From Sphaerulina vaccinii (Eukaryota; Ascomycota; Dothideomycetes; Mycosphaerellales; Mycosphaerellaceae), in NCBI GenBank assembly GCA_022570795.1, contig JAKUDP010000009.1:62001-126000 (forward strand): a stretch of DNA of 64,000 bases. Direction: 5' to 3'. Made by a program: the position numbers and the translations under genes. This document shows, in pieces, positions 1-11,104 of this stretch (its first letter is position 1; every line of letters starts with the position of its first letter). The notes under the pieces were generated by a model that was not told the DNA's origin, did no database searches, and was given only the letters and a program-made list of their open reading frames with translations.

Positions 1-763
1 GCGATGCAGTCGTAGATTTTAGAAGACTGTTGCGCACTCTCTCGCAAACATGATCAGCCAAGCTGCCACCTGCGAATTTTCGTCCAACCATCTTCGACGC
101 CATGCAATATCACGAGTTCACGACATCACGTTTGAGAAGGATCAACAAGACGAACTTTATCTTGCCAAGCTCTTCCGCTGCTTAGAGTACCAAAAAGAAA
201 GTCACTCTCGTATCTTGCTAATGATGATCAACAGTGGTCTCTCGCGAAGTTCAAAGGACTGATGAGAGTATTCAAAATCTTGGAACAGTTTCATCTCGCT
301 GCTGATGAGACAGAAAGCACCATATTGTTCGAGACCAGTTGTCGCTAGATCTAGCCAACAGTGGCGCCACCCCGACTCGTGGCGCCCATGGGCCGATCTG
401 GTCTCGGACCATAAGTTCTCAACCGGCATAGACCGCAGCGATCACCGGAAATACATAAGATTTGTGAGATAGCACCAGCCACTTCGTACAAAAGCTGACG
501 TGACGTTAGGAAAAACGTGCTAAAGTCAGAGACAAGCATTCGTGCTGCTAAACGGCAGGCTCGGCATCTCCATTCCATTGACAATCCTGTCAAACAGAGT
601 TCTGATGGCGTGGATCGATAAAGCCACTCACAATGATACCATAGGTCGATCACTGATATGGTGCGGCACATAACAGCCTCTTGGAACATCTTCCAACATT
701 CTGACTGAACCTCTTCACGACACTCTCATCACGCGACTTCGAAACTCAAGAAACGAACACACG
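1..763. other. no gene recognised
   Basis: Only short frames without recognisable motifs are present on either strand. The last part is presumably the promoter and 5' leader of the gene that starts at 764. I see no tRNA-like or repeat structure here. Confidence 0.5.
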
Positions 764-1327
764 ATGCGTACTCGCACAATACTATTCCTATGTGCATCAG
801 CGTTGTCACAACTCACATATGCTGCACCAGCAGTTGTCGCCATTGATCTCGGCACCGTGACAGAAGACATTCCTAAAGATGATGCGCCTCAACTAGCGAC
901 ACTGCACCGAAAGCAAAAGGTCTCAGAAGACAAGGCCGAAGACGTCCAACTATGGATCGATGACTTCGGCAACATTGAAGCGGTTCCCACTTCCAAGCCA
1001 GCACAAGCAACAGACGTGTCCTCCATTGGCAAGACATCCAGACTCCAGGAAGCGATGTTAGCAGATGCTCAAGCTGTCATAGACGATGGTGCAGGTTCGC
1101 GACCACCCCTGGACTCCACGCCGAGAACGATAGCTGAGCAACGCAGGATTGGTACACTTGACACAGAGTACATGATGGGATTCTTTTCTGGAATCTCGGC
1201 AGTGTTGTACGTGCTTGTAGGCGGGCTGCTCCTATCAGCACTGGTATTCACTCTGCTCAGGCTGGTAACACGAAGACGGAACATTCGTATTGGTCATCGG
1301 AGAGGTCATTCGAGATACTCGCTTTGA
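764..1327 (+). CDS. small predicted secreted/single-pass membrane protein, unknown
   Basis: A 187-residue frame of unknown function. It opens with a good signal peptide (residues 1-20, hydrophobic core FLCASALSQL, cleavage near YAAP). A low-complexity acidic and polar middle follows. A hydrophobic segment at about 143-163 (VLYVLVGGLLLSALVFTLL) is followed by an Arg-rich tail (TRRRNIRIGHRR). The layout suggests a type I membrane protein with a lumenal or external acidic part and a short basic cytosolic tail. The start was chosen because it begins the signal peptide. I recognise no domain. The frame after the stop stays partly open in another phase to about 1400, so a missed 3' intron is possible. 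Confidence 0.6.
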   Translation: MRTRTILFLCASALSQLTYAAPAVVAIDLGTVTEDIPKDDAPQLATLHRKQKVSEDKAEDVQLWIDDFGNIEAVPTSKPAQATDVSSIGKTSRLQEAMLADAQAVIDDGAGSRPPLDSTPRTIAEQRRIGTLDTEYMMGFFSGISAVLYVLVGGLLLSALVFTLLRLVTRRRNIRIGHRRGHSRYSL

Positions 1328-2089
1328 CGAGACTCCAGTCTTGACCCTTGGACACCGATATCGAGACCCATTGGAGAGTTCCGTACTCCATAGGCTCGCA
1401 GGGACAGTATCATGATGATCATATTCTGAGACATCTGCCGAGCGGCGAGCGGCATCAGCAAAGCTCTCATCATACTGTCGCGCCTGACGCAGACCCATCG
1501 CAGGGGATCTGGAGCCTTGCGGCGAGTGAGTCTCGGATGGTCCGCAGGTTCAGAGTGGCTTCGACTCTCTGCGATGGCTCCCCAGTCGTATCTGCCCCGT
1601 CTATTGACGTTGGCTGGCGCTGCAAAGGCGTTAACACTATCGGACTGAGCAGCATCGTGAATCGTGTCCGTGCGAAGAGAAGATGGTGCAGGACTTAGGG
1701 GGCTGGATGGCCGCGGAAGCAACGAACGATCCTGGTGTAGACCTTGGCTACGTCGAGCCACGGGAGTGTATTCTAGTCGAACACGACCTGGAAGTCGCAT
1801 GAGCTGGTTGCGCGAACTCCAAGAAGGCCTCGATGCTGTCAAGTCAATCTGTGGCAGGATCGGCAAGACATCTCGTAGTGGGCAGTCCTCCTGGCTACGG
1901 TTGGATGATCAGCAGCGCATGCCGTACTTCGCTTCACGCCTGCACGGACAGTCTCCACATGAGATGAGTGGGGAGTAACATGTTGCCGCCCTACTAGCTT
2001 CACGACACCAATGAGATCCTCCCATCACTGCTGCTCAACCCAGCAGCAAGGAAACCATTACCCTTTCTCGACTGCCATTCTCATGTAAA
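1328..2089. other. no convincing gene
   Basis: Several overlapping open frames exist on both strands (for example 1348-1698 plus and 1306-1866 minus). None shows a known motif or a signal peptide. This is GC-normal sequence between a plus-strand and a minus-strand gene and probably holds both 3' ends. Confidence 0.4.
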
Positions 2090-3709
2090 TCAATCATTCT
2101 TGACAACATCATTCGTTACATCGTGTCTCAAGCTCAAATCACCCATGCCGGAAGTGTCATACCCATTGTTCTCCAGATACTTTCTGAACTCGATATCTTC
2201 CTTCTCAATAGCATCCTGACCAATGTTTGGAAGACACCAAACCAGGAACGCACTCAGAAAGCACAATGCGGAAGCAACATAGAAAGGATACTGTCCTCCC
2301 TTTGTTGTCTTAGACCCGCCTCCAGCCTTGATGATGTATGGAAATATATAGTTGCCCACAAAGGCCCCAATTTTTCCAATGGCTGCTGCAATAGCATAGT
2401 ACTGCCCTCGAACACCTGTAGCGCATGTCTTGGATGCCACAAGACCGATATTGTCGCCTGGACCCATTTCTCCTAGGGCTAAGAACACCCCGTACACGAC
2501 AACGAAGCCTGCTATGTTCTGCGGCTCTTTGAGATAGCTATAGCAGCCTGACATGATGAAGCCGAGCAAGCCTTGAGCAGCCACGAAGACCATAAGGGCG
2601 AGACGTGGGCCCATCCAGTCCGAGGTCCACGCACCGAGGATCGCGCCTGGGAGGTAGAAGAAGTTGACAAGGACTGACCAGCCAAATGTCTGCCAGAGAG
2701 CTTTCTCTGGCTGAATGACTTTGATCCAGGTGGAGCTGTAGATACCGAAAGGGTATGTGAGAAAGTCGTAAATGAACCAGATAGCAGAGACTAGGAATAA
2801 TCGAGGACCGTAGAACTTGAGGGCTAGCCAGTAAGGTGTCTTCGTATTCTTGAACGTTTCACGAGTATAGGATCGAGGTTCCTTGAGTTTGATGCGGAGG
2901 TACATGAGGCTGAGTGGTGGGATGACTCCTAGAGCGAGGGAGAGGCGCCAGACGAGTCCGAGGTTGTTTGGTGCGATACGGACGACGATCATGGGGACGA
3001 GAGTGCCAACTATGAAGCCCAAGTCGATTTGTGTGTTGGTGAAGAGGCAGAACCAGCGATTGCGAGTGCCTTCTCTCAGTTCAGCGGAGGACTCAGCGCA
3101 GCCAACGCTTCCAGCTGGATACTCCCCTCTTCGGATCGTGTTAGCAGAGATGCATGGTAATGTGATCGTTATGCTTACCCAATGCCAATGCCCAGCAGGA
3201 AGCGATACGCGGTGAGAGCTGCGAAGAGGCCCATCACGCTGCCTCCAGCTCCATACGCGCCAGCACCCAAAGCTGCGAAGATGCAGAGGATGATAGTCGA
3301 GATAAGCAGCGACCACTTGCGGGAGTAGTGATCGCTAGTATAGCCAAACACCAACTGCCCGACCACAGTGCCTGCGAAGGCGATCGACGATACATTCTGC
3401 TGGGCCGGACTAGCAGTGTATTGATCGCCATAGATGGTACTAAGACATGTATTGACAGGTCCAATCACAGATTGAAGGTAGCCATCACTAAAAAGACCAG
3501 CGCCTGGGATTCGTTAGAACACAAGCCGTGGACTCATCGTCCTGTCTCATCGTGTGGCTTGGGATGGGTTGTGCCTAAGAGAACTCACCACAAGCAATAG
3601 TGGGCCATAGGCGATCCCACCTGGATCTTTCTGACTCGATTGGTGTAGGATGAGAAATCTCGAAGATCACGGCATCGCCGGGCATCTTCTGAGTAGTGTG
3701 GTCGTCCAT
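2090..3709 (-). CDS. MFS permease, Git1/Pho84-like (glycerophosphodiester/phosphate type)
   Basis: Three exons, complement(2090-3128, 3179-3503, 3589-3709), give 494 residues. Introns of 50 and 85 bases have GTAAGC and GTGAGT donors, and phases match exactly. The N-terminal part carries the TM1 signature (ACGAGLFSDGY, then SVIGPVNT). The sugar-porter-like GYTSDHYSRK loop follows. The GIGIGGEYP motif at about 146-153 is rebuilt across intron 2. The last exon has the family's FLTYPFGIYSS and GAWTSDWMGPR segments and a hydrophilic tail. Git1-type permeases import glycerophosphoinositol and related phosphodiesters across the plasma membrane, and the Pho84 branch imports phosphate. The sequence does not separate the two. 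The ATG at 3709 is preferred over upstream ones because it gives a short cytosolic N-terminus typical of the family. Confidence 0.87.
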
Positions 3710-5015
3710 GGAATCGACGAAAGCAGTCAGCGATACAGCGAAATCAGTACTCAATCGATGAGCCTTCACTTCTTTTCTGACTGTCAGCTGAGAGGGCATC
3801 GCTTTTGCTATACGTAGCAGAAGCCCATGATTCAACTGCCGAAGTTGGCGGACGCAGCTAGGATACAACACTTTGGGCAACACACTGCTCGCATTGTAGT
3901 ACAGTGGTACAGCACGTGTCATACAGACTTGCACATGCACACGGTTGATTCCAAAGTTTATCTGACCCATGCTCTGATCTATACCACGACCCAGGCGAGG
4001 CTCTGTAGATCACGCCAGTAGCTCTAGCCTGCATTTGAGTGAGTAGTCCTGGTCGATATGGTACTAGGTCGATATCGCCCAATACCTCAAGCTGCAGCAG
4101 AGTTGAGGGCTAGATGCAATGTTACCTCGATAACAGGGACATAGAAGATTCGGAGATTGACGGCCACCTCAAGGCAGACACTCTATGCTCGTGCAGTCGC
4201 CAATGCCTGTACATCCAAATACTTAACGCAACATGCCTGACTGAGTATCTTGGCCAATGGCATGGTCGGTATAGCGGACGTGTCGTAGAGTCGATCGTGT
4301 TGGACCTTCGTGGATCAATATGCCGAGAATAGCGGGCTTGGATGCCGAACTAGCAAAAGAAGCCGACAACTCAAACAGGACCCGGGCAGCCCTGCCCTAC
4401 AGCCGGCAGCCCATGCTTCAACGACGTAGAGTATGTTCTGTTCGGCGCAGAGTCGAGTGCCTTAGCGACACATTACTTCTCTGCTCCGTCGGCACCAAGA
4501 GAGAGGAGGCACGAGAGAAGTTAATACTCTAAGGTGCGAGCTTGCGAGCGCAACGACAGCTGTACGATACCCGAACGCGCGAGGCACCTGTCGCTAGGAC
4601 TATTTAGCATATATAGATCGAAGTCGTGAAGTGAGCACGAAGAGCGAAGCTGAGGGCTGCTCGAAGAATACTTTCCGCCTGTAGGAGACTTGGACTCTGG
4701 GCTTTCGGCTGTGGAACTGCGCTGCCCAGATCGTCTTTGCCGACATTTCGTATCAGTATTTGATGCGCTTCATGACTCACTCCCCAAGGATGCCTCGAGA
4801 TCTCTGACATCCAAGGTACCAATATGGCGTGAACTATGCCTGTAGATGCGTATTCCTGAGTACGCAGTGTTGCTACATAGTCCTACAGATCAGCTCTCAC
4901 TTCTCGGTTTCGTCTTGCAGCAGACACTTAGCTTTTATCATATTACGTCCATTGCTTAGCTACGACTCTACTTCCAGTACTTGCCACGTCTCATCGCTCA
5001 ACAAGGACCTTCGCA
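3710..5015. other. intergenic, no gene recognised
   Basis: The 5' flank of the permease gene is followed by about 1.2 kb of ordinary composition with only short, motif-free frames. The final bases before 5016 are a plausible leader for the Cys-rich reading frame that begins there. Confidence 0.4.
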
Positions 5016-5196
5016 ATGAAGCTCGCCGTACTGTTGTTCAGCTTGAACGCTAGTCGTCGCCTCGGCCGGCCCCTACTGCGGCAGTCCATGCACTTACGAT
5101 AGCGATTGTGCCCACAACAGCTGCCCCAAATGTACGAGCAACTCGGGCCCCGTCAATGGCCATCCACAGGGTATTTGCTATCAGACCGATGTGTAG
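5016..5196 (+). pseudogene. small cysteine-rich secreted protein, frameshifted
   Basis: An ATG at 5016 opens a textbook signal-peptide start (MKLAVLLFSLNA). One base out of phase, from about 5053 to the TAG at 5194-5196, runs a 47-codon frame with the end of a signal peptide (VVASA, then GPYCG). It has six cysteines spaced C-x3-C-x5-C-x4-C-x2-C-x14-C. A single extra base near 5052 separates the two phases. I found no intron of workable length that would join them. This is the architecture of fungal small secreted, effector-like proteins, folded by three disulphides and acting in the apoplast or on other microbes. The function is not identifiable. It could be a real frameshift or a sequencing error. 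Confidence 0.5.
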
Positions 5197-5589
5197 GCAG
5201 GGGAGGGTGAGTCCGATTGCTACACTCCTGGATATTTCGTCACTGACAAGCAGGCATAGCTTGGTGATTCCCGCCCTGATCGTGTGCAACAGGTGATCAC
5301 GAAGTCCAGGATTGTATTGTTCTTGAGGGTGTCTACGCGACCATGCATTGAATATGGTAGCCGCTCAGCCTGCAGTTTATGCATCGGGAAACTTGAGAAA
5401 TGAGTGCCATGAGGTGTTAGCACGTGTCAAGAGGCAAGGAATGTTGTTGATTTCGACGAAGAACGGGAAGTGGATGGAAATTGGTTTTCATTTGGCGATG
5501 CTCACGTCACGTGGTGGTCGCGGGAACTAGCGGCTCTAGCGCGGATCATCGGGCATCTTCAATTTCTCCGTTCCTCATACTACAACTAC
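5197..5589. other. no gene recognised
   Basis: About 390 bases lie between the two broken Cys-rich frames. Short frames on both strands show no motif. A GTGAGT and nearby CAG around 5207-5256 could belong to an intron, but no matching exon is evident. Confidence 0.35.
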
Positions 5590-5871
5590 ATGTTCGCCTT
5601 CATCGCGCTGGTGTTGTTCGATAGCTGCCTCTCCCGCTACCAAATCTGAGTGGATAGTCGAGAGTTCTCCAATGCGTACTGCCCTATCCATTCACGATTC
5701 CCGATCCCCGGGTGCCCGATCGACTACGGCTTGCGAGAAGGCTATGGCAAAGAGAACTGCAACACGAGATCCGCGTGTATCGATTTGATCAGACAGGACA
5801 AGCACCGTAGTGATGAATCTATATGGTGTCAACAAGAGCGCCTCCGATCAGCAACGAGCCGTACCAGCTAG
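5590..5871 (+). pseudogene. possible small secreted Cys-containing protein with in-frame stop
   Basis: The ATG at 5590 begins a short hydrophobic leader (MFAFIALVLFDSCLS). The same frame continues, across one TGA at 5647-5649, to a TAG ending at 5871, 94 codons in all. The downstream part has five more cysteines (within the segments AYCPI, PGCPI, ENCNT, SACID and IWCQQ). One nonsense change, such as CGA to TGA, would explain the break. This reading rests only on a leader-like start and shared phase, so it is less secure than its neighbour at 5016. An ordinary open frame is an alternative. Confidence 0.3.
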
Positions 5872-7455
5872 CACTGGCGTTCAAATCGACCATGCCTTCG
5901 GAAATCGCATGGACAAGCACAATGCCATACGGTCTGTTGTCAGTCGTGTGTATATCCACTTTTTGTTACTTGGCCTGAGCTTGAGACGCAGCAGATGATC
6001 CTGAATCGGCCGTTTAGTCAATTGTACCGGGGTTTCGCGTTTGTATTTCCTAATGGGGGCATTGCGCTGACTGAATTGTTTACTGTTGCTTGTAGGAGCA
6101 GACCCTGGCTAGCTTCATGATGCATAATCCAACAACACTCCGCGCTCAGGCCTGCTATGTATGATATAGATCACTGCAACAAGACCTTGAAAGTGCTCCA
6201 CGTGCTCGCAAGCGGTCGCAGTACTGGCCTGCCATCTGTCTTCCCACCTATACTCACAAGCTGTACTTGAGTGGAATTGAGCAAGGACAATACTACCATT
6301 CGCTTGGAGTGTTATAAGGAAAGCTCCGCCCAGTAAGTGGAGCTCCATATACTCTACTTTACCAGAATGTCAACGACGAGGCACAGACTAAGCGCGATCT
6401 GCAGTTGGCCTGAAACTACAGTCCACGAATGAAGGGCGTCTTCGCTTAATATCAGGAGTCTGAAGCTCGAGACGTCTGTGGAATAACCTCTTGGTCTTGA
6501 TCAGAAAGAGGTCGAGGACAGCGCTTTGAAACGATGCAGACTGTCAACTACCCATAACAAGATATCGTACTCGGACAGAACGTGGTGCCTACTGATCAGA
6601 AGCCTTGGTATGTCCTTGCGAACACGGGGACGTCGAGTACGATGCTCTCCATCTCTCCACCTCATGGCCCCTGTCAGGAATACATCTCAATGGCCGTTGC
6701 TATTCGTGGGCTGCAGCCGGATACCTGGCACCTTCACAAGCGGCCCTTGCCCTGTGACTCCTTTCGAACTCAAAGTGGTTAGACAAGCAGAGCTGCAGCA
6801 CATCGCAAGTTGCCGTTTTCACGCTAAGAGAGCCTTCACATGCCTCTACCCTTACACGCCAACCTCACATACGCCCTACACTGTCCCCAGACGATATCGT
6901 ATGGAAACTTCCCTCACCCTACAACGCTTTACATGCATTCTGATTAGGAGGCGCGGCTGCATTGCTTCGCCCTGTAACTGCGACTTTAGCTAATCACATC
7001 AAGTCCAGGCTGTTGTCGACATACTGCACGATCAGACCAAGTATGCACATGGAATAATATGTGATTATGCTAACAAGCTGGCAGTGATCTCCTCGTGGAA
7101 GTTTTCAGCGATGTGCGGCCTCTTTCGTTATTGTGGAAGAAGCGTGCTGCCTCAAAGGTATTGGATTGGATTAGATGCGGACGCTTTCCTCGCTCGTCGA
7201 CGACTGTCCCCTTGCCTACGTTACATACCACTAGCGTCTGGCGGTACTTGTGAGGTGCGCTCTGTTGCTTGTATTGGCATCTAATGGATCTTTCACTGCG
7301 ATTGGCAGATGTACGGAGTACACTACCGAATGGGATTTGCATGTGCTATAGAAGAACAGCTCCCTCGACGCTCATCCTGATGCCGTTTCGCAGTACTCGA
7401 AACTCTTCACTGAAGATCACAGCTTGTCTATACTCTGTTGACAGCACATGCCGCC
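5872..7455. other. no intact gene; one coding-like patchwork at 6526-6993
   Basis: Two overlapping plus-strand frames at 6526-6993 and 6582-6782 read protein-like in alternation (for example VVPTDQKPWYVLANTGTSS in one and SGPCPVTPFELKVV in the other). This could be a decayed gene, but I could not name a family. The rest shows only short frames. Confidence 0.3.
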
Positions 7456-7831
7456 ATGAAGGTCCACCAACAGCTCTTGCCACTCGCGGTGCTCCTGAAC
7501 TCATTTTCAATGGCATAAGAGCTCGGTGCCATTGTTGGCATTTCTGCGACACCTCCATACTTCACATCAAGCTCTCCCGATCTATCTCACGCAACAACCT
7601 GTGGTGATCATTGTGCTTCTGATGCCAAATGTCAGAGCTATGCCCTTGGCGTGGGCCAGTGCCTACATTATGCACTGCCAGTGTCAGTAACACTTTGCAC
7701 GTACAGATTGTCATTGGGAACGATGCTGACTTGAGCATAGGTCCACCATCTTCAGAACCGCGTCTCACAGCCCGTGGACACTATACGACAAGGCCTGCAC
7801 CCCAGTCGTTGCGAAGAACTCCTCTCTAACG
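7456..7831 (+). pseudogene. upstream signal-peptide exon of the phospholipase A2 gene, with in-frame TAA
   Basis: An ATG in strong context (gccgccATG) at 7456 starts a signal peptide (MKVHQQLLPLAVLLNSFSMA). It is stopped at once by TAA at 7516-7518. The same frame then runs open to 7700 with a Cys-rich segment containing TCGDHC, AKCQSY and VGQCLH. A 40-base candidate intron, 7701-7740 (GTACAG donor, GCTGAC branch, CATAG end), joins it in phase to the exon beginning at 7741, which leads into the phospholipase frame. A CAA-to-TAA change fits a C-to-T (RIP-like CpA) mutation. The 40-base intron is short for fungi, so the splice is tentative. Confidence 0.5.
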
Positions 7832-8809
7832 ATGATACATCAAATTGTTCCACTCGGTGGGCCTTGCTTGATTCAGCCTAACTCCACCAAGAGTCGATTC
7901 CGTGTCCTCGGGCCAGGCTCCATGCCACTTATCAGAGGTATTGAGCAACAGCTCCAACCTCTCCGTGCACAGCCTACTGGAGAAGATGGCTATGCGCAGG
8001 CAAAGCGTTACACAAGCATCATGGTAAAAGCCCCCGAGTTCTTCTTCCAACCATCGCTAGACGCACCTGAAGGTTTATATGATCTTGTCTTGGCTGGGCG
8101 CGATATGCAGTACGTTGCCAAAGCATTCGATGGCAGACTTGTCCTTACATCCAACTCTACCGGTGCGGCTGTGAGAGACATCGATGGACAATCCGCAGTG
8201 ACATCAATCTTCACGGTCGACTGCGACGGCCGTATTGGTGTGATGTACGAAGGTGTATCATACAGTTGGAACATCAACGCTGATAGTAGAGGGACATCGT
8301 TTACTACTGGAGCGCACTCTTCTAGCAGCACCATGTTCGCATTCGACTCCAATGCCTTTGGGATGCCCGATGACAACCATCTTGAGCTTCGAAGCCTTGT
8401 AAAAAGAGATACTGTCAGATGCGTTCCCCCTGCAGTTCCGGTCACGAGGCCGAACGCACGCCCCCCCTCAGCAAACGGATGTGGCTCGAAAGCCAGTCAT
8501 CATATCGTCCCGGAATTTTGGTTCCATAATTGCTGCAACGATCACGACTATTGCTATGACAACTGCAATGAGAACTCGTGCGATCATTGCAACGACGCTT
8601 TCTTCACTTGCATGAAAGCGAGATGTTCACATGATGCTAATATCTTCAAGAAGGCCGTCTGCTATCCTGCTGCAGGCCTCTACTATGAGGCTGTGAAGGG
8701 CAAATTTGGCTGCCCATACTTCACGAAGTATACCCACGAGCGGTGTGATTGTTCTCAGAAAGTGAAAAGACATGCTGAACCGACTCCCGCTCCCATGAGA
8801 AGATCTTAG
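7832..8809 (+). CDS. secreted phospholipase A2, group XII-like
   Basis: This is the readable body of the gene, 325 residues from the first in-frame ATG. The true N-terminus probably lies in the broken exon at 7456. Residues 1 to about 195 form an unrecognised beta-rich-looking pro-region. A Kex2-type KR site in LVKRDTVRC is followed by a Cys-rich domain with NGCGSK, then the PLA2 active-site motif CCNDHDYCYDNC. The His-Asp pair and the flanking disulphide Cys are present, and the NGCG loop would supply Ca2+ ligands. Such enzymes hydrolyse the sn-2 ester of phospholipids outside the cell. The C-terminus is basic and Pro-rich. Without the upstream signal peptide this frame alone would not be secreted. 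The family call is strong, but whether the gene is active is doubtful. Confidence 0.78.
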   Translation: MIHQIVPLGGPCLIQPNSTKSRFRVLGPGSMPLIRGIEQQLQPLRAQPTGEDGYAQAKRYTSIMVKAPEFFFQPSLDAPEGLYDLVLAGRDMQYVAKAFDGRLVLTSNSTGAAVRDIDGQSAVTSIFTVDCDGRIGVMYEGVSYSWNINADSRGTSFTTGAHSSSSTMFAFDSNAFGMPDDNHLELRSLVKRDTVRCVPPAVPVTRPNARPPSANGCGSKASHHIVPEFWFHNCCNDHDYCYDNCNENSCDHCNDAFFTCMKARCSHDANIFKKAVCYPAAGLYYEAVKGKFGCPYFTKYTHERCDCSQKVKRHAEPTPAPMRRS

Positions 8810-9155
8810 ACGCAAGCACGAAACATGAAAACAGCGTCGAACGGCCTAGGCGCGGTAGCAAAGAGATTGTTAGATTCTACCAAAGTCCGAGCAGAGTGTG
8901 GATATCGTGGTTCAATAGCACTTAGACACTCCCTCAATTGATGACACACTTGTCATTCTCGGTGCTCAACGAAAGGGAAAGTACCATTGATCCGTGGCCT
9001 CGTACCTTAGGCACCCACGAGAATTCTCATGGTGTCCTCATAGTACCCGCCGGAACGCAGCTCCTGGTGACCTCGTACTGTATTCACGACTCTGCTACAA
9101 ACAGATCTCGATTTAGGCTTGCTCCAACAGCGCCAAAGCGAATACGAAGTCTGAT
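8810..9155. other. intergenic between convergent genes
   Basis: This 346-base stretch separates the 3' end of the phospholipase gene from the 3' end of the minus-strand protease-like gene. One 73-codon plus-strand frame (8938-9159) shows no motif. Confidence 0.4.
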
Positions 9156-10685
9156 TTAAGGAACTCTATGCCACACACCTGCCGGTGGTGCTAAGCTCTC
9201 CTCAAGAGTCTCTGCCTTATTCTTGCAAACTCCAGTCGACCAGAACTCATCCGGGTTATTCTCGTGCAAGAGTGCCGAAGTCGCGAACCAAGCATAGTTC
9301 TCCGGGAAGAAGTTGCCAGGATAGGAATAGATATTGAATCGGCGACCTTGAGGCTCTGACGAATCATGAAGTGTGATTTACATGCTTTCGACTCCTCCCG
9401 CAGCCTGGTGGCCATCGAGCTTTTGAAAATTAGGCTTTTGCAGATGCCAGCTAAAACCCTTGTTAGCATGTGCTTGAGCATTTATTCACGCGGAATTCCT
9501 TACCCTATTGGCGGCTCGGTAACGCATTTGTTGTTGCTGCTATCGCGCTGACATGCGCTGCGAGCCACCGAAGCGTCACTCGAGTGTGGTATCTTTGCTG
9601 TAGACCAACCATCGGCCACAAGATGGATCAACTCATGGAACAGTGTTCGAGATCTGGTGTCTAAGCTCTCCAAGCGAGTACCTTCGTGATACCCGTTGGG
9701 GTTGAGCTCATCAAGCAAACTTCTCTTCGTAAAGATGTGCATACAGAGCACAAGCACAGGCCCGGGTAGGTACTGTGGGTGATTCTTGTCGAAATCTGCG
9801 CCAAACATGCGAGCGTCGACAGTTCCAGGAGTACAGAAATGGGGTTGGCCTTTACGATCGGGCTTGAAAGGTAGAACCTGGGAAGGTCTTCGCGCATCGC
9901 GGTAGTTGTTCTCGCCATCTACTGGGAAGTACGTAGAATACGGCTCCTCCATGTAGAACCAATGATGATTGTCGTCGAATGGGGTACTGAAAGTCTTTGA
10001 TAGCCACTGTTGCAAGGTCTGGTGGCTTCCATCGGAGTTCTTCACCACGCGCCCTCTGGGTTCCTTGCGAGGGCTCCACTTCTGTTTCCACTGCGTGAAG
10101 TCGCTATCACAAAAGATCCAAGCCTGTTCAGCCTCAGGCTTTGGTCTGTCCATGAACGTCTGAAGATCTCTGAACCACCCTGTCAATTGTCAGCAAAGTG
10201 TGCCATTGCAACCGAAGGTGAGGGGCTGAACCTTTTGCTTGGAGCAGCTTCTCCAGCTGGATGCCCTTCGTAGGCAGAACTTCGGTTTTCATGACCTTGT
10301 TGCCAAACATGCCCTTCTTGCTTGTGACAACGCTCGGGACAATGCCAAAGTAGCGCGTTGCGAGTCTCCGGTTCTCCTCATCTTTGTAGCCCTCTTCGGA
10401 CAATGCGTACCTTGCAGCTGAATTCATTTCGTAGACTTCCTTCCACATCTTGTTGAGGATTTTCGGATCGTTACCCTCATCGCCTTCAAACCATCTGTAG
10501 CAATTGGCATTGAGCTGTGCCTTTGCTGGGTCTTTGTTCTGTTCGTCAGTATCTGGGAAGATGCGCATCACCTCTTGCAAAGAGTAGAGGTACTCATCAG
10601 CCTTGTCTGACTTCGATGGACCAGCTGTTGGTGGCAGTGCTCTTGCGATCCCAACGAGTACAATCAGAACAGTAATGAACTTCAT
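9156..10685 (-). CDS. secreted zinc metalloprotease-like protein, interrupted by a premature TAA
   Basis: Exons complement(9156-9450, 9504-10179, 10232-10685) are joined in phase and span 475 codons including stops. The N-terminus is a signal peptide (MKFITVLIVLVGIARALP). A globular domain follows, and at about 340 comes HELIH (SRTLFHELIHLVADGW), the HExxH zinc-binding and catalytic motif. Exon 3 continues the family-like C-terminus (NYAWFATSALLHEN and a late Cys) to a TAA at 9156-9158. A TAA at 9378-9380 lies in the same frame after VESM, so translation would end after 400 residues. I tested intron choices and none removes this stop while keeping phase. A CAA-to-TAA transition would explain it. 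The donor of intron 1 (GTTCAG) is weak. The family resembles uncharacterised fungal M35-type secreted peptidases. Confidence 0.65.
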
Positions 10686-11104
10686 CTTGGTGGAATACTC
10701 TTGCGGTTGAGCAATTGCAGCGAAGGCGTGTGGGGTATCTTTAAGAGCCTGCATCTACCACGCAAATCTCCAGGCTACTAGCAGCGCCTGACGAGGGCAT
10801 CATGAGCCGAAGCGGCAATAGGATGGAGCGTCGAAGACGTGGCACCAGCTCATGACGGAGATCACCAGTTGCGGCAATCCTCATGCTCATTACAGCACCT
10901 TAATGCCCAATTTCCGGACATTATCTCGATCACCTGGGCACCCAGCGTGCAAGCAGCGAATGCTAGAGGACTTTCAGGATGCCTTTGACCTGTCTAAATA
11001 CCAGCTGATAGAATAATGCACGAAAGACAGCGCCATTGCGCCGATCCTACTTGGAACGGCGGTTCAGACAATCGAGTGGTAGTACGTGCTGTGCAAGACA
11101 TCTA
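10686..11104. other. intergenic
   Basis: About 420 bases hold the promoter of the protease-like gene (on the left, read leftward) and the 3' flank of the GH67 gene. I see no other feature. Confidence 0.4.

Noticed and set aside
1306..1866. 186-codon minus-strand frame
   Set aside because: Arg and Ser-rich with no motif, no signal peptide and overlapping frames on the other strand. Probably chance.
6526..6993. 155-codon plus-strand frame
   Set aside because: Protein-like patches alternate with another frame and no family was recognised. Kept only as a possible decayed gene.
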